Notes: a model not told the origin generated them from the letters alone. Counted from the stretch's first letter, positions 1 to 8,791 are shown. The stretch: 64,000 bases of DNA from Rikenellaceae bacterium (GCA_017463585.1 JAFTOX010000004.1:124001-188000); one strand, 5' to 3'. Made by a program: numbers and translations.

Positions 1-32
1 AAAGAGCAGTTCGAAAGACTGCTCTTTTTTTT
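1..32 (+). terminator. Intrinsic terminator of the gene left of the window
   Basis: Perfect 10-bp stem (1-10 with 18-27) around a 7-nt loop, followed by an unbroken T-run to 32. It would end a plus-strand transcript coming from outside the window. Confidence 0.85.
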
Positions 33-213
33 GTATCTTTACACCCAAATTTCGGCACAAGATGAGGTGCCGCTTTACCTCTCAACCTTGAAAATGTATC
101 ATTTTTAGAGTGATACAACAAACGCACTTCTGTTTTAGGAGAGATTGCCTTTTCGGGGTGCAATTCTCTCCGCCAATATTGTTAATAAGTAAGGATAATT
201 CGACGACGGTGAA
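33..213 (+). other. Upstream region with three hairpins
   Basis: No ORF is supported here. Three stem-loops can be drawn: 64-68 with 77-81, 96-101 with 111-116, and 138-148 with 160-171 (the last with a one-base bulge). TATCTTTA at 34-41 is one base off the phylum's -7 consensus, so a short untranslated RNA starting near 47 is conceivable, but no T-rich terminator follows the third hairpin. It may equally be degenerate intergenic DNA. Confidence 0.25.
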
Positions 214-246
214 TTGCGATTCTTGAATTATATTTGTGTACCTTTG
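214..246 (+). promoter_or_regulatory. Promoter of the helicase gene
   Basis: TTG at 214-216, a 22-nt spacer and TACCTTTG at 239-246 match the Bacteroidota housekeeping-sigma promoter. The start codon at 255 lies only 8 nt beyond the -7 element, so the mRNA would be leaderless or nearly so. Confidence 0.6.
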
Positions 247-254
247 TGGTCAAT

Positions 255-2750
255 ATGGAGTCGAAAATTCTTGCGGGGCTGAATCCCGCACAGAGGGCGG
301 CTGTGGTCAATTACAACTCCCCCTCGCTCATCATAGCGGGTGCCGGCTCGGGCAAAACCCGAGTGCTTACCTCCCGCATCGCTTATATGATCGAACAGGG
401 TGTCGCGCCCCATTCGATCCTCGCCCTCACGTTCACAAACAAAGCCGCCGCCGAGATGCGCGAGCGTATCGAGCAGATGGTCCCCGGAGGCAAGAGCCGC
501 TACATCAGTATGGGAACGTTTCACTCGGTTTTCTCGCGCATTTTGCACGTCGAGGCCGAGCGTATCGGCTTCCCACAGACCTTCACGATCTACGAGCCGT
601 CGGACTGTCGCAACCTCGTCAAGACGATCCTCAAAGAGATGAATCTGAGCGACGAGAACTACAAACCACAACAGGTTTGTTCGCGTATCTCGTTGGCTAA
701 GAATAAGTTAATCACACCTGCGGCATACGCTGCCAATGCGGTTTTTGCGGCCGAGGATCGCCAGCGCAAGCAGCCCCATTTTGCCGAGATCTACGATATC
801 TATTGCCGCCGTTGCAAGCACAATGGCGCGATGGATTTCGACGATCTGCTGCTGCAAATCAACATTTTGTTCCGCGATTGTCCCGATGTTTTGGCGCGCT
901 ATCAGGAGCGGTTCAAGTATATCTTAGTCGATGAGTATCAGGACACTAACTACGCTCAGTACATCATCATTCGCCGCTTGGCGCAGTACAATCCGAACGT
1001 ATGCGTGGTGGGCGACGATGCGCAGAGCATCTACTCGTTCCGAGGGGCGAATGTCGAGAATATTCTCAACTTCAAGCGTGACTTCCCGATGGCGCAGGTT
1101 TTCAAGTTGGAGCAGAACTATCGATCGACGCAAACCATTGTAAATGCGGCAAATAGCCTCATCGAACGCAACTCAAACCGATTGGATAAGGAGTGTTTTT
1201 CGGCGGGCGAAGTGGGCGAGAAGATCCGCGTGGTCAAGTCCTATACCGACCGTGAAGAGGCCGAGCTGATGGCCGACGATCTGCGTCAGACGGTGCTCGA
1301 AGGAGGCGATGAGTGGAGCGAGGCGGCGGTGCTGTATCGCACTAATGCTCAGTCACTTGTGGTTGAGGAGGCGATGCGACGTCGCGGAATCCCATACCGA
1401 ATCTACAAAGGTAATTCGTTCTACGATCACAAGGAGATTAAGGACGTTTTGGCATATATTCGCTTGGTTATCAATCCGTTAGACGACGAAGCGTTCCGCC
1501 GCATTGTGAACTATCCCGCACGTGGCATTGGCGAGGCGACCGTGGCGAAGATCGCTGCGCTGGCGGCCAGCGAGGGTCGGAGTATGTGGGAGGCGGTCGA
1601 TAAATTGCTTTCGCAACCCGAAATAGACCCCGCTAACCGACTGATTGCCAAGAAGGTGGGCGAATTTGTGCAGTTGATTCGTGAACTGTCGTTGGCACGC
1701 ACCGAGAAGGATATCTACGAGTTGGGTTTGGAGATTGCGACCCGTTCGGGCATTATCGGCGTGTACAGAATGTCGCCGTCACCCGAATCGACCAGCGCGT
1801 TGGACAACATCGAGGAGCTGTTGAACTCGATGCAACTATTTAAGGAACAGCGCGATGCGCAACTTCGCAATGGCGAATTGGCCGAGGGCGAAGGCGAGGC
1901 GACGATCGACGAATGGTTGCAGAACGTGATGCTGCTGACCGATATGGATAAGGACGATCCCGACGACCGAAACAGGGTGACGCTGATGACCGTTCACGCA
2001 GCTAAGGGATTGGAGTTCAAGTATATATATGTTGTCGGAATGGAAGACGACCTCTTTCCGTCAAAGCACGCCGTCGAGTCGATGCAGGGGCTCGAAGAGG
2101 AGCGCCGATTGTTCTATGTGGCACTGACGCGCGCCAAGTGCCGTGCGGTGCTGTCGTTCTCCGAGACGCGATTCAAGTGGGGCAATATGGAGTTCTGTCG
2201 CCCGAGCCGATTCTTGGGCGAAATCGACCGTCGATATCTCGATGTTGCGTTCGATTTGGAGGAGGAGCGTCAGGTCGATCGTAGCGAGCAACTCTCTGCT
2301 ATTGAGCAACTTCGCCAACGATTTGACTACCGTTACAAGAACGGTGCGCAACCCTCGGCGGACGCTCAGCACGGTGGTTACGAACGCCGTTCGGAGCGTG
2401 GCGAGCGAGGCAACCGAGGTACGCAGGGCTATCGTAGCGATGAGCGCGGCGAACAACGTCCACGCCCCTCGATGGTTGTCGAGCCGGTGCGCCCGAGCAA
2501 CTTGCGTCGAATCTCATCTGCGCCTTCGGGAGCGTCGGCAGGTGCGGGCGCTGCGGGTGCTCCGAATGCTCCGAGTGCGGGCAACCTCTGTGCGGGAATG
2601 CGCGTCGAACACGCAAAATTTGGTACGGGCGTGGTGCTCGGCGTTGAACCGTCGTCGATGGATACGAAGATTACGGTGCGCTTCGACGACCCGCAGGTGG
2701 GTCGAAAGAGCCTGCTGGCAAAGTATGCAAAATTGAGAATAATACAATAG
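255..2750 (+). CDS. pcrA: UvrD/PcrA-type ATP-dependent DNA helicase (superfamily 1)
   Basis: An 831-residue 3'-5' helicase of the UvrD/PcrA/Rep family, acting in repair and in removing obstacles at replication forks. Walker A GAGSGKT lies at residues 29-35 and the Walker B/motif II DEYQD at 226-230; motif III (GDDAQSIYSFRG), the NYRS motif, motif V (TVHAAKGLEF) and motif VI (RRLFYVALTRAK) are all present. A long Gly/Arg/Ser-rich, probably disordered linker (about residues 690-765) leads to a C-terminal Tudor-like domain starting VEHAKFGTGVV, the region that contacts RNA polymerase in PcrA. The upstream in-frame codons from 234 overlap the -7 element, so ATG 255 is preferred. nth follows after 16 bp, probably in the same transcript. 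Whether to name it uvrD or pcrA cannot be settled from sequence alone. Confidence 0.93.
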   Translation: MESKILAGLNPAQRAAVVNYNSPSLIIAGAGSGKTRVLTSRIAYMIEQGVAPHSILALTFTNKAAAEMRERIEQMVPGGKSRYISMGTFHSVFSRILHVEAERIGFPQTFTIYEPSDCRNLVKTILKEMNLSDENYKPQQVCSRISLAKNKLITPAAYAANAVFAAEDRQRKQPHFAEIYDIYCRRCKHNGAMDFDDLLLQINILFRDCPDVLARYQERFKYILVDEYQDTNYAQYIIIRRLAQYNPNVCVVGDDAQSIYSFRGANVENILNFKRDFPMAQVFKLEQNYRSTQTIVNAANSLIERNSNRLDKECFSAGEVGEKIRVVKSYTDREEAELMADDLRQTVLEGGDEWSEAAVLYRTNAQSLVVEEAMRRRGIPYRIYKGNSFYDHKEIKDVLAYIRLVINPLDDEAFRRIVNYPARGIGEATVAKIAALAASEGRSMWEAVDKLLSQPEIDPANRLIAKKVGEFVQLIRELSLARTEKDIYELGLEIATRSGIIGVYRMSPSPESTSALDNIEELLNSMQLFKEQRDAQLRNGELAEGEGEATIDEWLQNVMLLTDMDKDDPDDRNRVTLMTVHAAKGLEFKYIYVVGMEDDLFPSKHAVESMQGLEEERRLFYVALTRAKCRAVLSFSETRFKWGNMEFCRPSRFLGEIDRRYLDVAFDLEEERQVDRSEQLSAIEQLRQRFDYRYKNGAQPSADAQHGGYERRSERGERGNRGTQGYRSDERGEQRPRPSMVVEPVRPSNLRRISSAPSGASAGAGAAGAPNAPSAGNLCAGMRVEHAKFGTGVVLGVEPSSMDTKITVRFDDPQVGRKSLLAKYAKLRIIQ

Positions 2751-2766
2751 AATATTTAATAAATCT

Positions 2767-3420
2767 ATGACCATCAAAGAGCGATACGAAGGAGTCCTCG
2801 ATTGGTTCGCGGAGAATATGCCCGAGGTCGAGACCGAGCTTAACTACTCGTCGCCATACGAACTTCTGGTGGCGGTGATCCTCTCGGCGCAGTGCACCGA
2901 CAAGCGTGTCAATCTGACCACGCCTGCGCTTTTCGAGCGTTTTCCGACTCCGCAGGCGATGGCCGAGGCGACGGCCGACGAGATCTACGCCTACATTCGC
3001 AGCATTTCGTATCCGAACAATAAGGCGAAGAATTTGGCGGCGATGGCGCGAATGCTGGTCAGCGAATTTGGAGGCGTTGTACCCGATGATATCGATGAGT
3101 TACAGCGACTTCCAGGTGTTGGACGCAAAACCGCGAACGTCGTTGGTGCAGTCATTTACAACAAATTTGTAATGCCGGTCGATACGCACGTTTTTCGTGT
3201 TGCGGCGCGAATCGGACTCTCGTGGCGTGCCCGCACGCCGCTCCAAACCGAGCAACAACTGACGGCGCATATCCCCGCCGAGCTTCTTCCGAAGGCGCAC
3301 CATTGGCTGATTCTTCACGGTCGATATGTCTGCACGGCTCGCAAACCTCACTGTAATGAGTGCGGTATTCGCCCTTGGTGCCGTGAGTTCGCCCGCACGA
3401 CAAACGCGGAAAAAGAGTAG
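2767..3420 (+). CDS. nth: Endonuclease III (DNA glycosylase/AP lyase)
   Basis: A 217-residue base-excision-repair enzyme that removes oxidised pyrimidines and cuts abasic sites. The helix-hairpin-helix LPGVGRKTANVV carries the catalytic lysine (K121); the catalytic aspartate is D139 in VDTHVFRVA. Four cysteines (189, 196, 199, 205) with spacing C-X6-C-X2-C-X5-C form the 4Fe-4S site. Length is normal for the family. It lies 16 bp behind the helicase and ahead of a strong terminator, giving a two-gene DNA-repair unit. Confidence 0.96.
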   Translation: MTIKERYEGVLDWFAENMPEVETELNYSSPYELLVAVILSAQCTDKRVNLTTPALFERFPTPQAMAEATADEIYAYIRSISYPNNKAKNLAAMARMLVSEFGGVVPDDIDELQRLPGVGRKTANVVGAVIYNKFVMPVDTHVFRVAARIGLSWRARTPLQTEQQLTAHIPAELLPKAHHWLILHGRYVCTARKPHCNECGIRPWCREFARTTNAEKE

Positions 3421-3456
3421 TTTCCGACGATCGTATATTTCTGAAATAAATTTAAC

Positions 3457-3492
3457 AAAAAGCCGTACCGAGAGCTCCGAGTACGGCTTTTT
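3457..3492 (+). terminator. Intrinsic terminator after nth
   Basis: A 12-bp perfect stem (3457-3468 with 3481-3492, core AGCCGTAC/GTACGGCT), with A-rich left and T-rich right flanks. It ends the helicase-nth transcript and could also work in reverse. Confidence 0.85.
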
Positions 3493-3540
3493 CGTTATGC
3501 TTAATTTGTGATTGGACTTTGCGAGTTGGGCGCACCGAGG

Positions 3541-3612
3541 ACACGCTCCTTCGCGGGCTGGGGCGGTCGCCCAAAGGGCGAGCCCACGAAGGTGTGTCGA
3601 TTTCAACGAAAT
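3541..3612 (-). repeat. Two-hairpin intergenic element, copy 1
   Basis: Long stem 3541-3559 with 3581-3597 (a few mismatches) enclosing the G-rich bulge 3560-3566 and the inner hairpin TCGCCC-AAA-GGGCGA (3567-3581). The companion short hairpin ATTTC-AAC-GAAAT is at 3600-3612. Orientation is called minus because the short hairpin comes first on that strand. Confidence 0.75.
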
Positions 3613-3630
3613 AGCCAACTTTAATTCAAA

Positions 3631-3661
3631 AAAGCAAAACCCGCCCTAATTGGGGCGGGTT
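3631..3661 (-). terminator. Terminator of the xseA-xseB-methyltransferase operon
   Basis: A 9-bp stem (3638-3646 with 3653-3661). On the minus strand it is followed by TTTTGCTTTTTT, so it ends the minus-strand operon. Confidence 0.8.
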
Positions 3662-3682
3662 ATCTATTTGGTGGTAAAGTTG

Positions 3683-4462
3683 TTACCTCTTGCGGACAAT
3701 GTATAGGTGGTCGGCGGGGAGGGCATAGCGGGCACGCTCGTCGTCCGTAAGCGAGGCGGCATAGTCCAGATCCTCGACCTCGAATCCCGCTTCGCGCAGG
3801 CGGTCGGCATAGTCACGACCATAGACTCGGCGGTGGTCGTACTGCCCAAAAATGCGGGTGCGCTCCGCCTCGTCAGTAATCGAATCGTCTTCGAACGTCG
3901 TCGCGCGATCCAACTCCACGGGCGACAAAACAACGCCCCAACCGCCTCGACGCATCACGCGATAGAGCTCGTGCATAGCCCGCCGATCGTCCTCGACGTG
4001 CTCCATAATATGGTTGCAGAAGATCACATCGAAGCTCTCGTCAGCCAACGGAATGAGCTGAATATCAAAGTGTAAGTCCGCCAGCGGGCTCTCCAAATCG
4101 GCCGTAACATAGTCTGCCTTGTTTCCCCCCCCCGCGTATGTTCGGCGCAGATGGCGCATCAGGCACACCTCAGGCGCCACGTGCAACAATCGCGGACGCT
4201 GCTCGAACAGATCGCTCTCGCGTTGCAACCAAAGCCACAACAATCGGTGTCGTTCGAGCGACAAGCAGTTGGGACACAGTGCATTATCGCGCGAAACAAC
4301 ATATCCGTAGGGCAGGAATTTACGTCGTTTCGTACCGCACACGGGGCACTCGCGCCCACGCCCCACATAGAGCAGTCCGAGCAGCGGCACCGCCCAGCTC
4401 GCCATACGTTGCAACACGGGACGTGGTACGGCGTTGAGAATGAGGCGGATAAGACGTTTCAT
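3683..4462 (-). CDS. Class I SAM-dependent methyltransferase with N-terminal CxxC pairs
   Basis: A 259-residue probable methyltransferase. Two CxxC pairs near residues 38-66 (CPVC and CPNC, followed by SLERHR) suggest a zinc-bound N-terminal knuckle. The Methyltransf_11-type core follows: LLHVAPE, an acidic end of strand 2 (VTADLES), then IPLADESFDVIFCNHIMEH and LYRVMRRGG. The substrate cannot be told from sequence. Start ATG 4460-4462 has a strong GGAGGAGG Shine-Dalgarno, unusual here, and overlaps the xseB stop as ATGA, so translation is probably coupled to xseB. Longer in-frame starts would run deep into xseB and are rejected. Confidence 0.8.
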   Translation of the reverse strand: MKRLIRLILNAVPRPVLQRMASWAVPLLGLLYVGRGRECPVCGTKRRKFLPYGYVVSRDNALCPNCLSLERHRLLWLWLQRESDLFEQRPRLLHVAPEVCLMRHLRRTYAGGGNKADYVTADLESPLADLHFDIQLIPLADESFDVIFCNHIMEHVEDDRRAMHELYRVMRRGGWGVVLSPVELDRATTFEDDSITDEAERTRIFGQYDHRRVYGRDYADRLREAGFEVEDLDYAASLTDDERARYALPADHLYIVRKR

Positions 4463-4680
4463 CGTACCTCCTCCTGCTCCGTTCCAAGCACCTCGTTCAC
4501 CTCGCGCTCGGCACGCATCAGGCGCTCCTTGCACTGCGCAATCAGCTCGGTGGCGCGCTTGACCTCAGCCGCCAACGTATCGACGTCCATCTGTCGTGAC
4601 GAAAATCGCGCCAAAATCTGCTCCACTTCGGCCATCGCCTCGGCGTAGCTAACCTCTTGTTTCTTAGTCGTTTTTGCCAT
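4459..4680 (-). CDS. xseB: Exodeoxyribonuclease VII small subunit
   Basis: A 73-residue helical protein with the XseB pattern: SYAEAMAEVEQILARF near the N-terminus, then a second helix rich in Lys/Glu. Several XseB chains bind one XseA to form exonuclease VII, which degrades single-stranded DNA from both ends. It overlaps xseA by 17 bp upstream and the methyltransferase by 4 bp downstream. Confidence 0.93.
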   Translation of the reverse strand: MAKTTKKQEVSYAEAMAEVEQILARFSSRQMDVDTLAAEVKRATELIAQCKERLMRAEREVNEVLGTEQEEVR

Positions 4681-5980
4681 TATCTGTAACTTTTGCTTTC
4701 AATTTACCTTTGGCCAATCGCACACTCACCTCCGTGCCGATGGCTATCTGCTGAGCGTCGCTCACCGCGTGCCCATCGACGCTCACAACCGCAAAGCCGA
4801 GCGCCATAATTCGTTGCGGATCGTGCGCCGCAACCGCCTGAGCCATAGCGCCTAAACGATCACGCTCCGAGCGCACAAAATAGTCGGTCGCACGGCGCAG
4901 ATTCTCGTCGGCACGCGCCACGCGATTTCGCTCGTCGGAGAGCAACTTTTCGACCGCCCGACGCAACTCCGAACGGTAGCGTTCGAGCGTCAATTCGAGG
5001 CGTCGCGTGGCCCCCACGGATTGGGTTGCGATCATCGCCGCATTGCGTTCAAGTCGCTGACGCTCAGCCGTAAGGAACTCCGTCGCACAACGCTCAACAG
5101 CCTGCGCTGCGGCGTCCAACGCACCATCGAAATCGGCCAGCTGATCGTTGATCCACGCCGCCACGGCAGTCGGCGTTTTGAGCCTCTGCGCCGCCACCAT
5201 ATCGGCCACACTTTCGTCCTTGTCGTGTCCGATTCCCGTCACAACGGGCAGTGGAAATTGCGCCACGTGCGCACACAATCGATACGAATTGAAGCACGCC
5301 AGATCGCTCTGCGAACCACCGCCACGAATCAACGCCACCACATCAAATGCGTCAGCGCGCTCGGCTACCCGTTCCAACGCCTCGATGATCGAATCTTCGG
5401 CACCGTGACCCTGCATAAATGCGTCAAACAGAGTGAGTTCCACACGGTAGGGCGAGCGGGCAATCTCCTTGCAGAAATCCTGATAACCCGCCGCATTTGC
5501 ACTCGACACGATCGCCACACGCTGCGGCACGCGTGGCACCCCGAGCTCGCGGTTCATATCCCACACGCCCTCCTCTTGTAGGCGGGCGATGGTCTGCTGA
5601 CGCTGCTGCTCCCAATCGCCGAGGGTGTACGTCGGGTCGATATCCTGAATCTGGAACGATAGTCCGTAAAGTTCGTGATATGAGATAGTTACACGCACCA
5701 GCACCTTCATTCCGACCGCCAGCCGTTCGCCCGTTTTCGAGGCGAAATAGGAGGCCAGCGGACCGTAGTGCGAGCGCCAGATCACGGCCGAGGCCTTAGC
5801 TGCGGGCACGCCGTTTGCGCCACCCTTTTCGACCAATTCGAGGTAGCAATGACCCGAATAATTGACCTTCATTTCGGAGATTTCGGCGGCGACCCACACG
5901 GGCAGAGGGAACGCCTCGGCAAGACGTTCGCGCACAGCGAGCTGCAACTCGCGCAACGAAAAGTGCTTTTTCTGCTCCAT
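4664..5980 (-). CDS. xseA: Exodeoxyribonuclease VII large subunit
   Basis: A 438-residue catalytic subunit. The N-terminal OB fold (about residues 6-105, including WVAAEISEMK and SGHCYLELVEK) binds single-stranded DNA. The catalytic domain carries RVAIVSSANAAGYQDF, VVALIRGGGSQSDL and VVTGIGHDKDESVAD, followed by a long coiled coil (about 270-380) where XseB binds. Length is near the family norm. It opens the xseA-xseB-methyltransferase operon. Confidence 0.95.
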   Translation of the reverse strand: MEQKKHFSLRELQLAVRERLAEAFPLPVWVAAEISEMKVNYSGHCYLELVEKGGANGVPAAKASAVIWRSHYGPLASYFASKTGERLAVGMKVLVRVTISYHELYGLSFQIQDIDPTYTLGDWEQQRQQTIARLQEEGVWDMNRELGVPRVPQRVAIVSSANAAGYQDFCKEIARSPYRVELTLFDAFMQGHGAEDSIIEALERVAERADAFDVVALIRGGGSQSDLACFNSYRLCAHVAQFPLPVVTGIGHDKDESVADMVAAQRLKTPTAVAAWINDQLADFDGALDAAAQAVERCATEFLTAERQRLERNAAMIATQSVGATRRLELTLERYRSELRRAVEKLLSDERNRVARADENLRRATDYFVRSERDRLGAMAQAVAAHDPQRIMALGFAVVSVDGHAVSDAQQIAIGTEVSVRLAKGKLKAKVTDNGKND

Positions 5981-6006
5981 TGACCTAATGAATTTGGCTC
6001 AACATA

Positions 6007-6014
6007 CAAAGGTA
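6007..6014 (-). promoter_or_regulatory. -7 promoter element of xseA
   Basis: TACCTTTG on the minus strand (CAAAGGTA as written), 27 nt before the xseA ATG, giving a leader of roughly 20 nt. Confidence 0.6.
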
Positions 6015-6065
6015 TGAAAAATTTGCGGAAAATCGGCAGCGGCAGCGGCGAAGTGTGACCCAATC

Positions 6066-6104
6066 ACAAAAAAAGTGACCCAACCGCCGAGAGTCGGGTC
6101 ACTT
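6066..6104 (-). terminator. Terminator of the WG-repeat gene
   Basis: A 9-bp perfect stem AAGTGACCC (6073-6081) with GGGTCACTT (6096-6104); on the minus strand a T-run follows (A-run 6068-6074 as written). Confidence 0.8.
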
Positions 6105-6146
6105 GTAATCGTCCGCTACCTTGAAATTGTCCGCTGCGGTTAGCCG

Positions 6147-6944
6147 TTATTGCGGATTGCCATTGATGTCGATCGTGATAAAATCTCCACTCTTGGTGGT
6201 TACGCCTGCCGTGCCATTAGTGCCAAAACTCGACGCCCCCTTGTAGATTGTCGGGATCACCAACGAACCCTCGGCATCAAGATATCCGAACAGTCCATCG
6301 CAACAAACCTTTGCACGAGGAGTTTTTGTGATTGCGTGAATCTCGGTAAACTTAATCGGTTGAACAATCGTGCCGTCGCTTTTACACAAACCCAAAAGAT
6401 TGCCGACCTTAACTATGTAAAGATCAGCGTTATAATGACTGATTTCGGCATATTCGCACGGTATGCTCTCCTTGCCCGTGGTATCGATCAAGCCCCACTT
6501 GTCGTCACGGCGCACGATGGCCGATCCGTTGAAAAAATTCCAAGCGTCCTCATATTTTGGCTCAACAATCCACTTGCAATCCTTGTCGACATAGCCGTAC
6601 AAAGCTCCCTGACGAGCGGCAATCAGACCATTCGCCAACGTACCCTTGAAATTGAGATCCATAGCGGCACTCTTCTCGAACGTGGCGAGGATCTTCTCGA
6701 CGCTGCTGAGCAGCTTTTCGGAGGTTTCGGCTTGTGCCTTGTACATCTCGATGACGCTCTCCATCTGTTCGATAATCAGCTTGTTAGCCACGCAGGTCTT
6801 CGATAGTGAATCAATTTTGCTTGTCAGTACCACCTCTCTTGCGCTCAGTGCGTTGATGGCTGCAACCAATTCCTCTTTTTTCTGTGCCCACGCGTTGCCA
6901 ACCAACAATACGAAGATTGTGGTCAGAGTCAAAATTTTTTTCAT
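6147..6944 (-). CDS. Secreted WG-repeat protein
   Basis: A 265-residue protein with a signal peptide (MKKILTLTTIFVLLVGNAWA), a helical, probably coiled-coil segment (about 22-95), then WG-type repeats: YGYVDKDCKWIVEPKYEDAW, DDKWGLIDTTGKESIPCEY, GLCKSDGTIVQPIKF and FGYLDAEGSLVIPTIY. WG repeats form beta structures of unknown role, common in surface or periplasmic proteins of this phylum. ATG 6942-6944 is preferred over an in-frame codon 39 nt upstream because the signal peptide begins there. It stands alone with its own promoter and terminator. Confidence 0.85.
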   Translation of the reverse strand: MKKILTLTTIFVLLVGNAWAQKKEELVAAINALSAREVVLTSKIDSLSKTCVANKLIIEQMESVIEMYKAQAETSEKLLSSVEKILATFEKSAAMDLNFKGTLANGLIAARQGALYGYVDKDCKWIVEPKYEDAWNFFNGSAIVRRDDKWGLIDTTGKESIPCEYAEISHYNADLYIVKVGNLLGLCKSDGTIVQPIKFTEIHAITKTPRAKVCCDGLFGYLDAEGSLVIPTIYKGASSFGTNGTAGVTTKSGDFITIDINGNPQ

Positions 6945-6987
6945 ATTAAGTTCAGTTAGTTTGATGATTCTCGCAATTCTCAATCAC

Positions 6988-6995
6988 AAATTTAG
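6988..6995 (-). promoter_or_regulatory. -7 promoter element of the WG-repeat gene
   Basis: TAAATTTG on the minus strand, 43 nt before the start codon. Confidence 0.5.
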
Positions 6996-7366
6996 CGATT
7001 TTTTCGTTAAAAAAGCCACCTCGACCAATTAAAATTTCAATCTCGGTGTTGGGAGGTCAGTTTCAGCCGTTTATTCGGTTTGGCAGCTCGGCGCATAGAT
7101 AAACTTTTTCGGACAACTTCTTCGAGAAATAATCCAATCGAATGCGAATTTGGCGTAAACGATTGGCAATCAGCGCTGTGAATTAGCTTGCGGTCTGTGC
7201 ATTTTGAGGGCAATGGTTTAATAATCAGCGACTTCACGAAAACAACTTTCTCGCGCGCGTGCATAAAAAACTTTGATATTATTAAGGCATATTAATCAGA
7301 TATTTATTATTTTTGCATTTTATAACGTAAAAAGAAAACTGAACAAAATAGATCGAACAACGAGAT
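6996..7366 (+). other. Gene-free stretch before the LysE exporter
   Basis: About 370 bp between divergent genes. TATTTTTG at 7308-7315 could be the -7 element of the exporter, but no -33 element is well spaced. A 75-codon minus-strand ORF (7037-7264) has no recognisable features and is not called. Otherwise nothing was seen. Confidence 0.4.
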
Positions 7367-8020
7367 ATGTGGTACGAACTTATTTTTCGCGGTATGCTTG
7401 TGGGACTCGCCTCGTCGATTACCGTCGGGCCCGTCGCCGTGTTGTGCATTCAGCGTACGCTCAGTAAATCCCGACAATCGGGACTCGCTTCGGGTGTCGG
7501 TGTCGCCTGCGCCGATACGCTGCTGGCTACCGTTGCCTACTTCTGCTACTCGGTAATGCAGTCGTGGCTCGATCAATATGCGTTGTTTATGCGCGTCAGC
7601 TGCGGCATTATGATCGTGGCGGTGGGAGTCTATATCTTCCTCCAAAACCCCGTAACGCAGATACGTCGAAACCGCGCCGGAAAGAGCGATCTGTGGCAGG
7701 ATTTCGTCTCGATGCTCGGATTCACGTTGGCTAATATGCTGATGATCATACCCTATATCTTCGTCTTCTTCGGTATGTTCAGCATCGAAACAACCGAGAC
7801 CGTATCGATGAACTCGGTGTTGCTCGGTGCGCTTCACCTGATCGGTTTCTTCGGTGGTGCGGTCTGCTGGTGGTTCTGCCTCACGAGCCTCATCAGTATC
7901 TTCCGCAACCGTTTCCGACCACGACATATGCTCTGGATCAACCGTATTGCCGGCTGCCTGATCGGTGCGCTCGGCGCATATACTATCATCTCAACATTTA
8001 TTGAAGTTTTTGTATTATGA
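7367..8020 (+). CDS. LysE/RhtB-family amino-acid exporter
   Basis: A 217-residue inner-membrane protein with five to six hydrophobic segments. The N-terminus (FRGMLVGLASSITVGPVAVL and the following RTLSKSRQSGLASGVGVACAD) carries the LysE/RhtB signature. The family exports amino acids or related small molecules; the substrate is not predictable. Its stop overlaps the cmk start as ATGA, so the two are co-translated. Confidence 0.85.
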   Translation: MWYELIFRGMLVGLASSITVGPVAVLCIQRTLSKSRQSGLASGVGVACADTLLATVAYFCYSVMQSWLDQYALFMRVSCGIMIVAVGVYIFLQNPVTQIRRNRAGKSDLWQDFVSMLGFTLANMLMIIPYIFVFFGMFSIETTETVSMNSVLLGALHLIGFFGGAVCWWFCLTSLISIFRNRFRPRHMLWINRIAGCLIGALGAYTIISTFIEVFVL

Positions 8021-8724
8021 GTCAGAATAAAAATAATCGCCGCCGTCTGACCATCGCCGTTGATGGTTTCTCGTCGTGTGGCAAGAGTACTTTCGCCAAA
8101 GCGCTGGCGGCACGCTTCGGATATATCTTCGTCGATACGGGTGCGATGTATCGTGCGGTGACCCTCTTTGCGCTCGAAAATGGAGCTATTCGCTCGGGCA
8201 TTGTCGACGAGGAGGCGCTCGTGGCATTGCTGCCCAAGATCGACATCGCCTTCCGATTCAACCCCAAGCGAGGTGCGAGCGACATCTATGTCAATGGCGA
8301 CCTGGTCGAGGGCAAGATTCGCACCATCGAGGTGAGCAACTGCGTCAGCCGTGTCAGCTCGATTGGCGAGGTGCGCGAGAAGCTGGTGGCAATGCAGCAG
8401 CAGATGGGGCGCAACAAGGGTATCGTGATGGACGGTCGTGATATCGGCACGGTGGTATTCCCCGACGCTGAGATCAAGATTTTTATGACGGCCGACGTCA
8501 CCGTACGTGCCAAGCGTCGCTACGACGAGCTGACCGCCAAGGGTGAGCAGGTGTCGATGGAGGAGATCGAGGAGAATGTTCGCTCGCGCGACATCGCCGA
8601 CCAGAACCGTGCCATCAGCCCTCTGCGCAAGGCCGACGACGCGGTGGTGCTCGACAACAGCTATATGTCGATTGCCGACCAGATGGTGTGGTTCGACGAG
8701 AAGTTTGGCGGGCTGTTTGAGTAA
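8017..8724 (+). CDS. cmk: Cytidylate kinase
   Basis: A 235-residue (d)CMP kinase. The P-loop GFSSCGKS lies at residues 17-24, followed by VDTGAMYRAVTLFAL, the CMP-binding MDGRDIGTVVFPDAEIKIF and the lid RSRDIADQNRAISPL. It feeds CTP/dCTP synthesis. It overlaps the exporter by 4 bp and is followed by ispH, a common pairing in Bacteroidales. Confidence 0.95.
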   Translation: MSQNKNNRRRLTIAVDGFSSCGKSTFAKALAARFGYIFVDTGAMYRAVTLFALENGAIRSGIVDEEALVALLPKIDIAFRFNPKRGASDIYVNGDLVEGKIRTIEVSNCVSRVSSIGEVREKLVAMQQQMGRNKGIVMDGRDIGTVVFPDAEIKIFMTADVTVRAKRRYDELTAKGEQVSMEEIEENVRSRDIADQNRAISPLRKADDAVVLDNSYMSIADQMVWFDEKFGGLFE

Positions 8725-8732
8725 GCTTTGGC

Positions 8733-8766
8733 TAATTCAAAATTCAAGATTCAAAATTCAAGATTG
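8733..8766 (+). repeat. AT-rich array, copy 1 (cmk-ispH gap)
   Basis: Tandem units alternating ATTCAAA and ATTCAAG, about 2.3 copies of a 15-nt period. Same family as the arrays at 9641, 15926, 17386, 22277, 22470, 22656, 25642, 26005, 43355 and 57450. Confidence 0.8.
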
Positions 8767-8791
8767 GGTTTGAGGGTTTGCATTTGGAAAA

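Noticed and set aside
7037..7264. A 75-codon minus-strand ORF in the gap before the LysE exporter
   Set aside because: No domain, no clear promoter or terminator, and composition unlike its neighbours. Its end (KPNKRLKLT) looks like the translation of a non-coding repeat.
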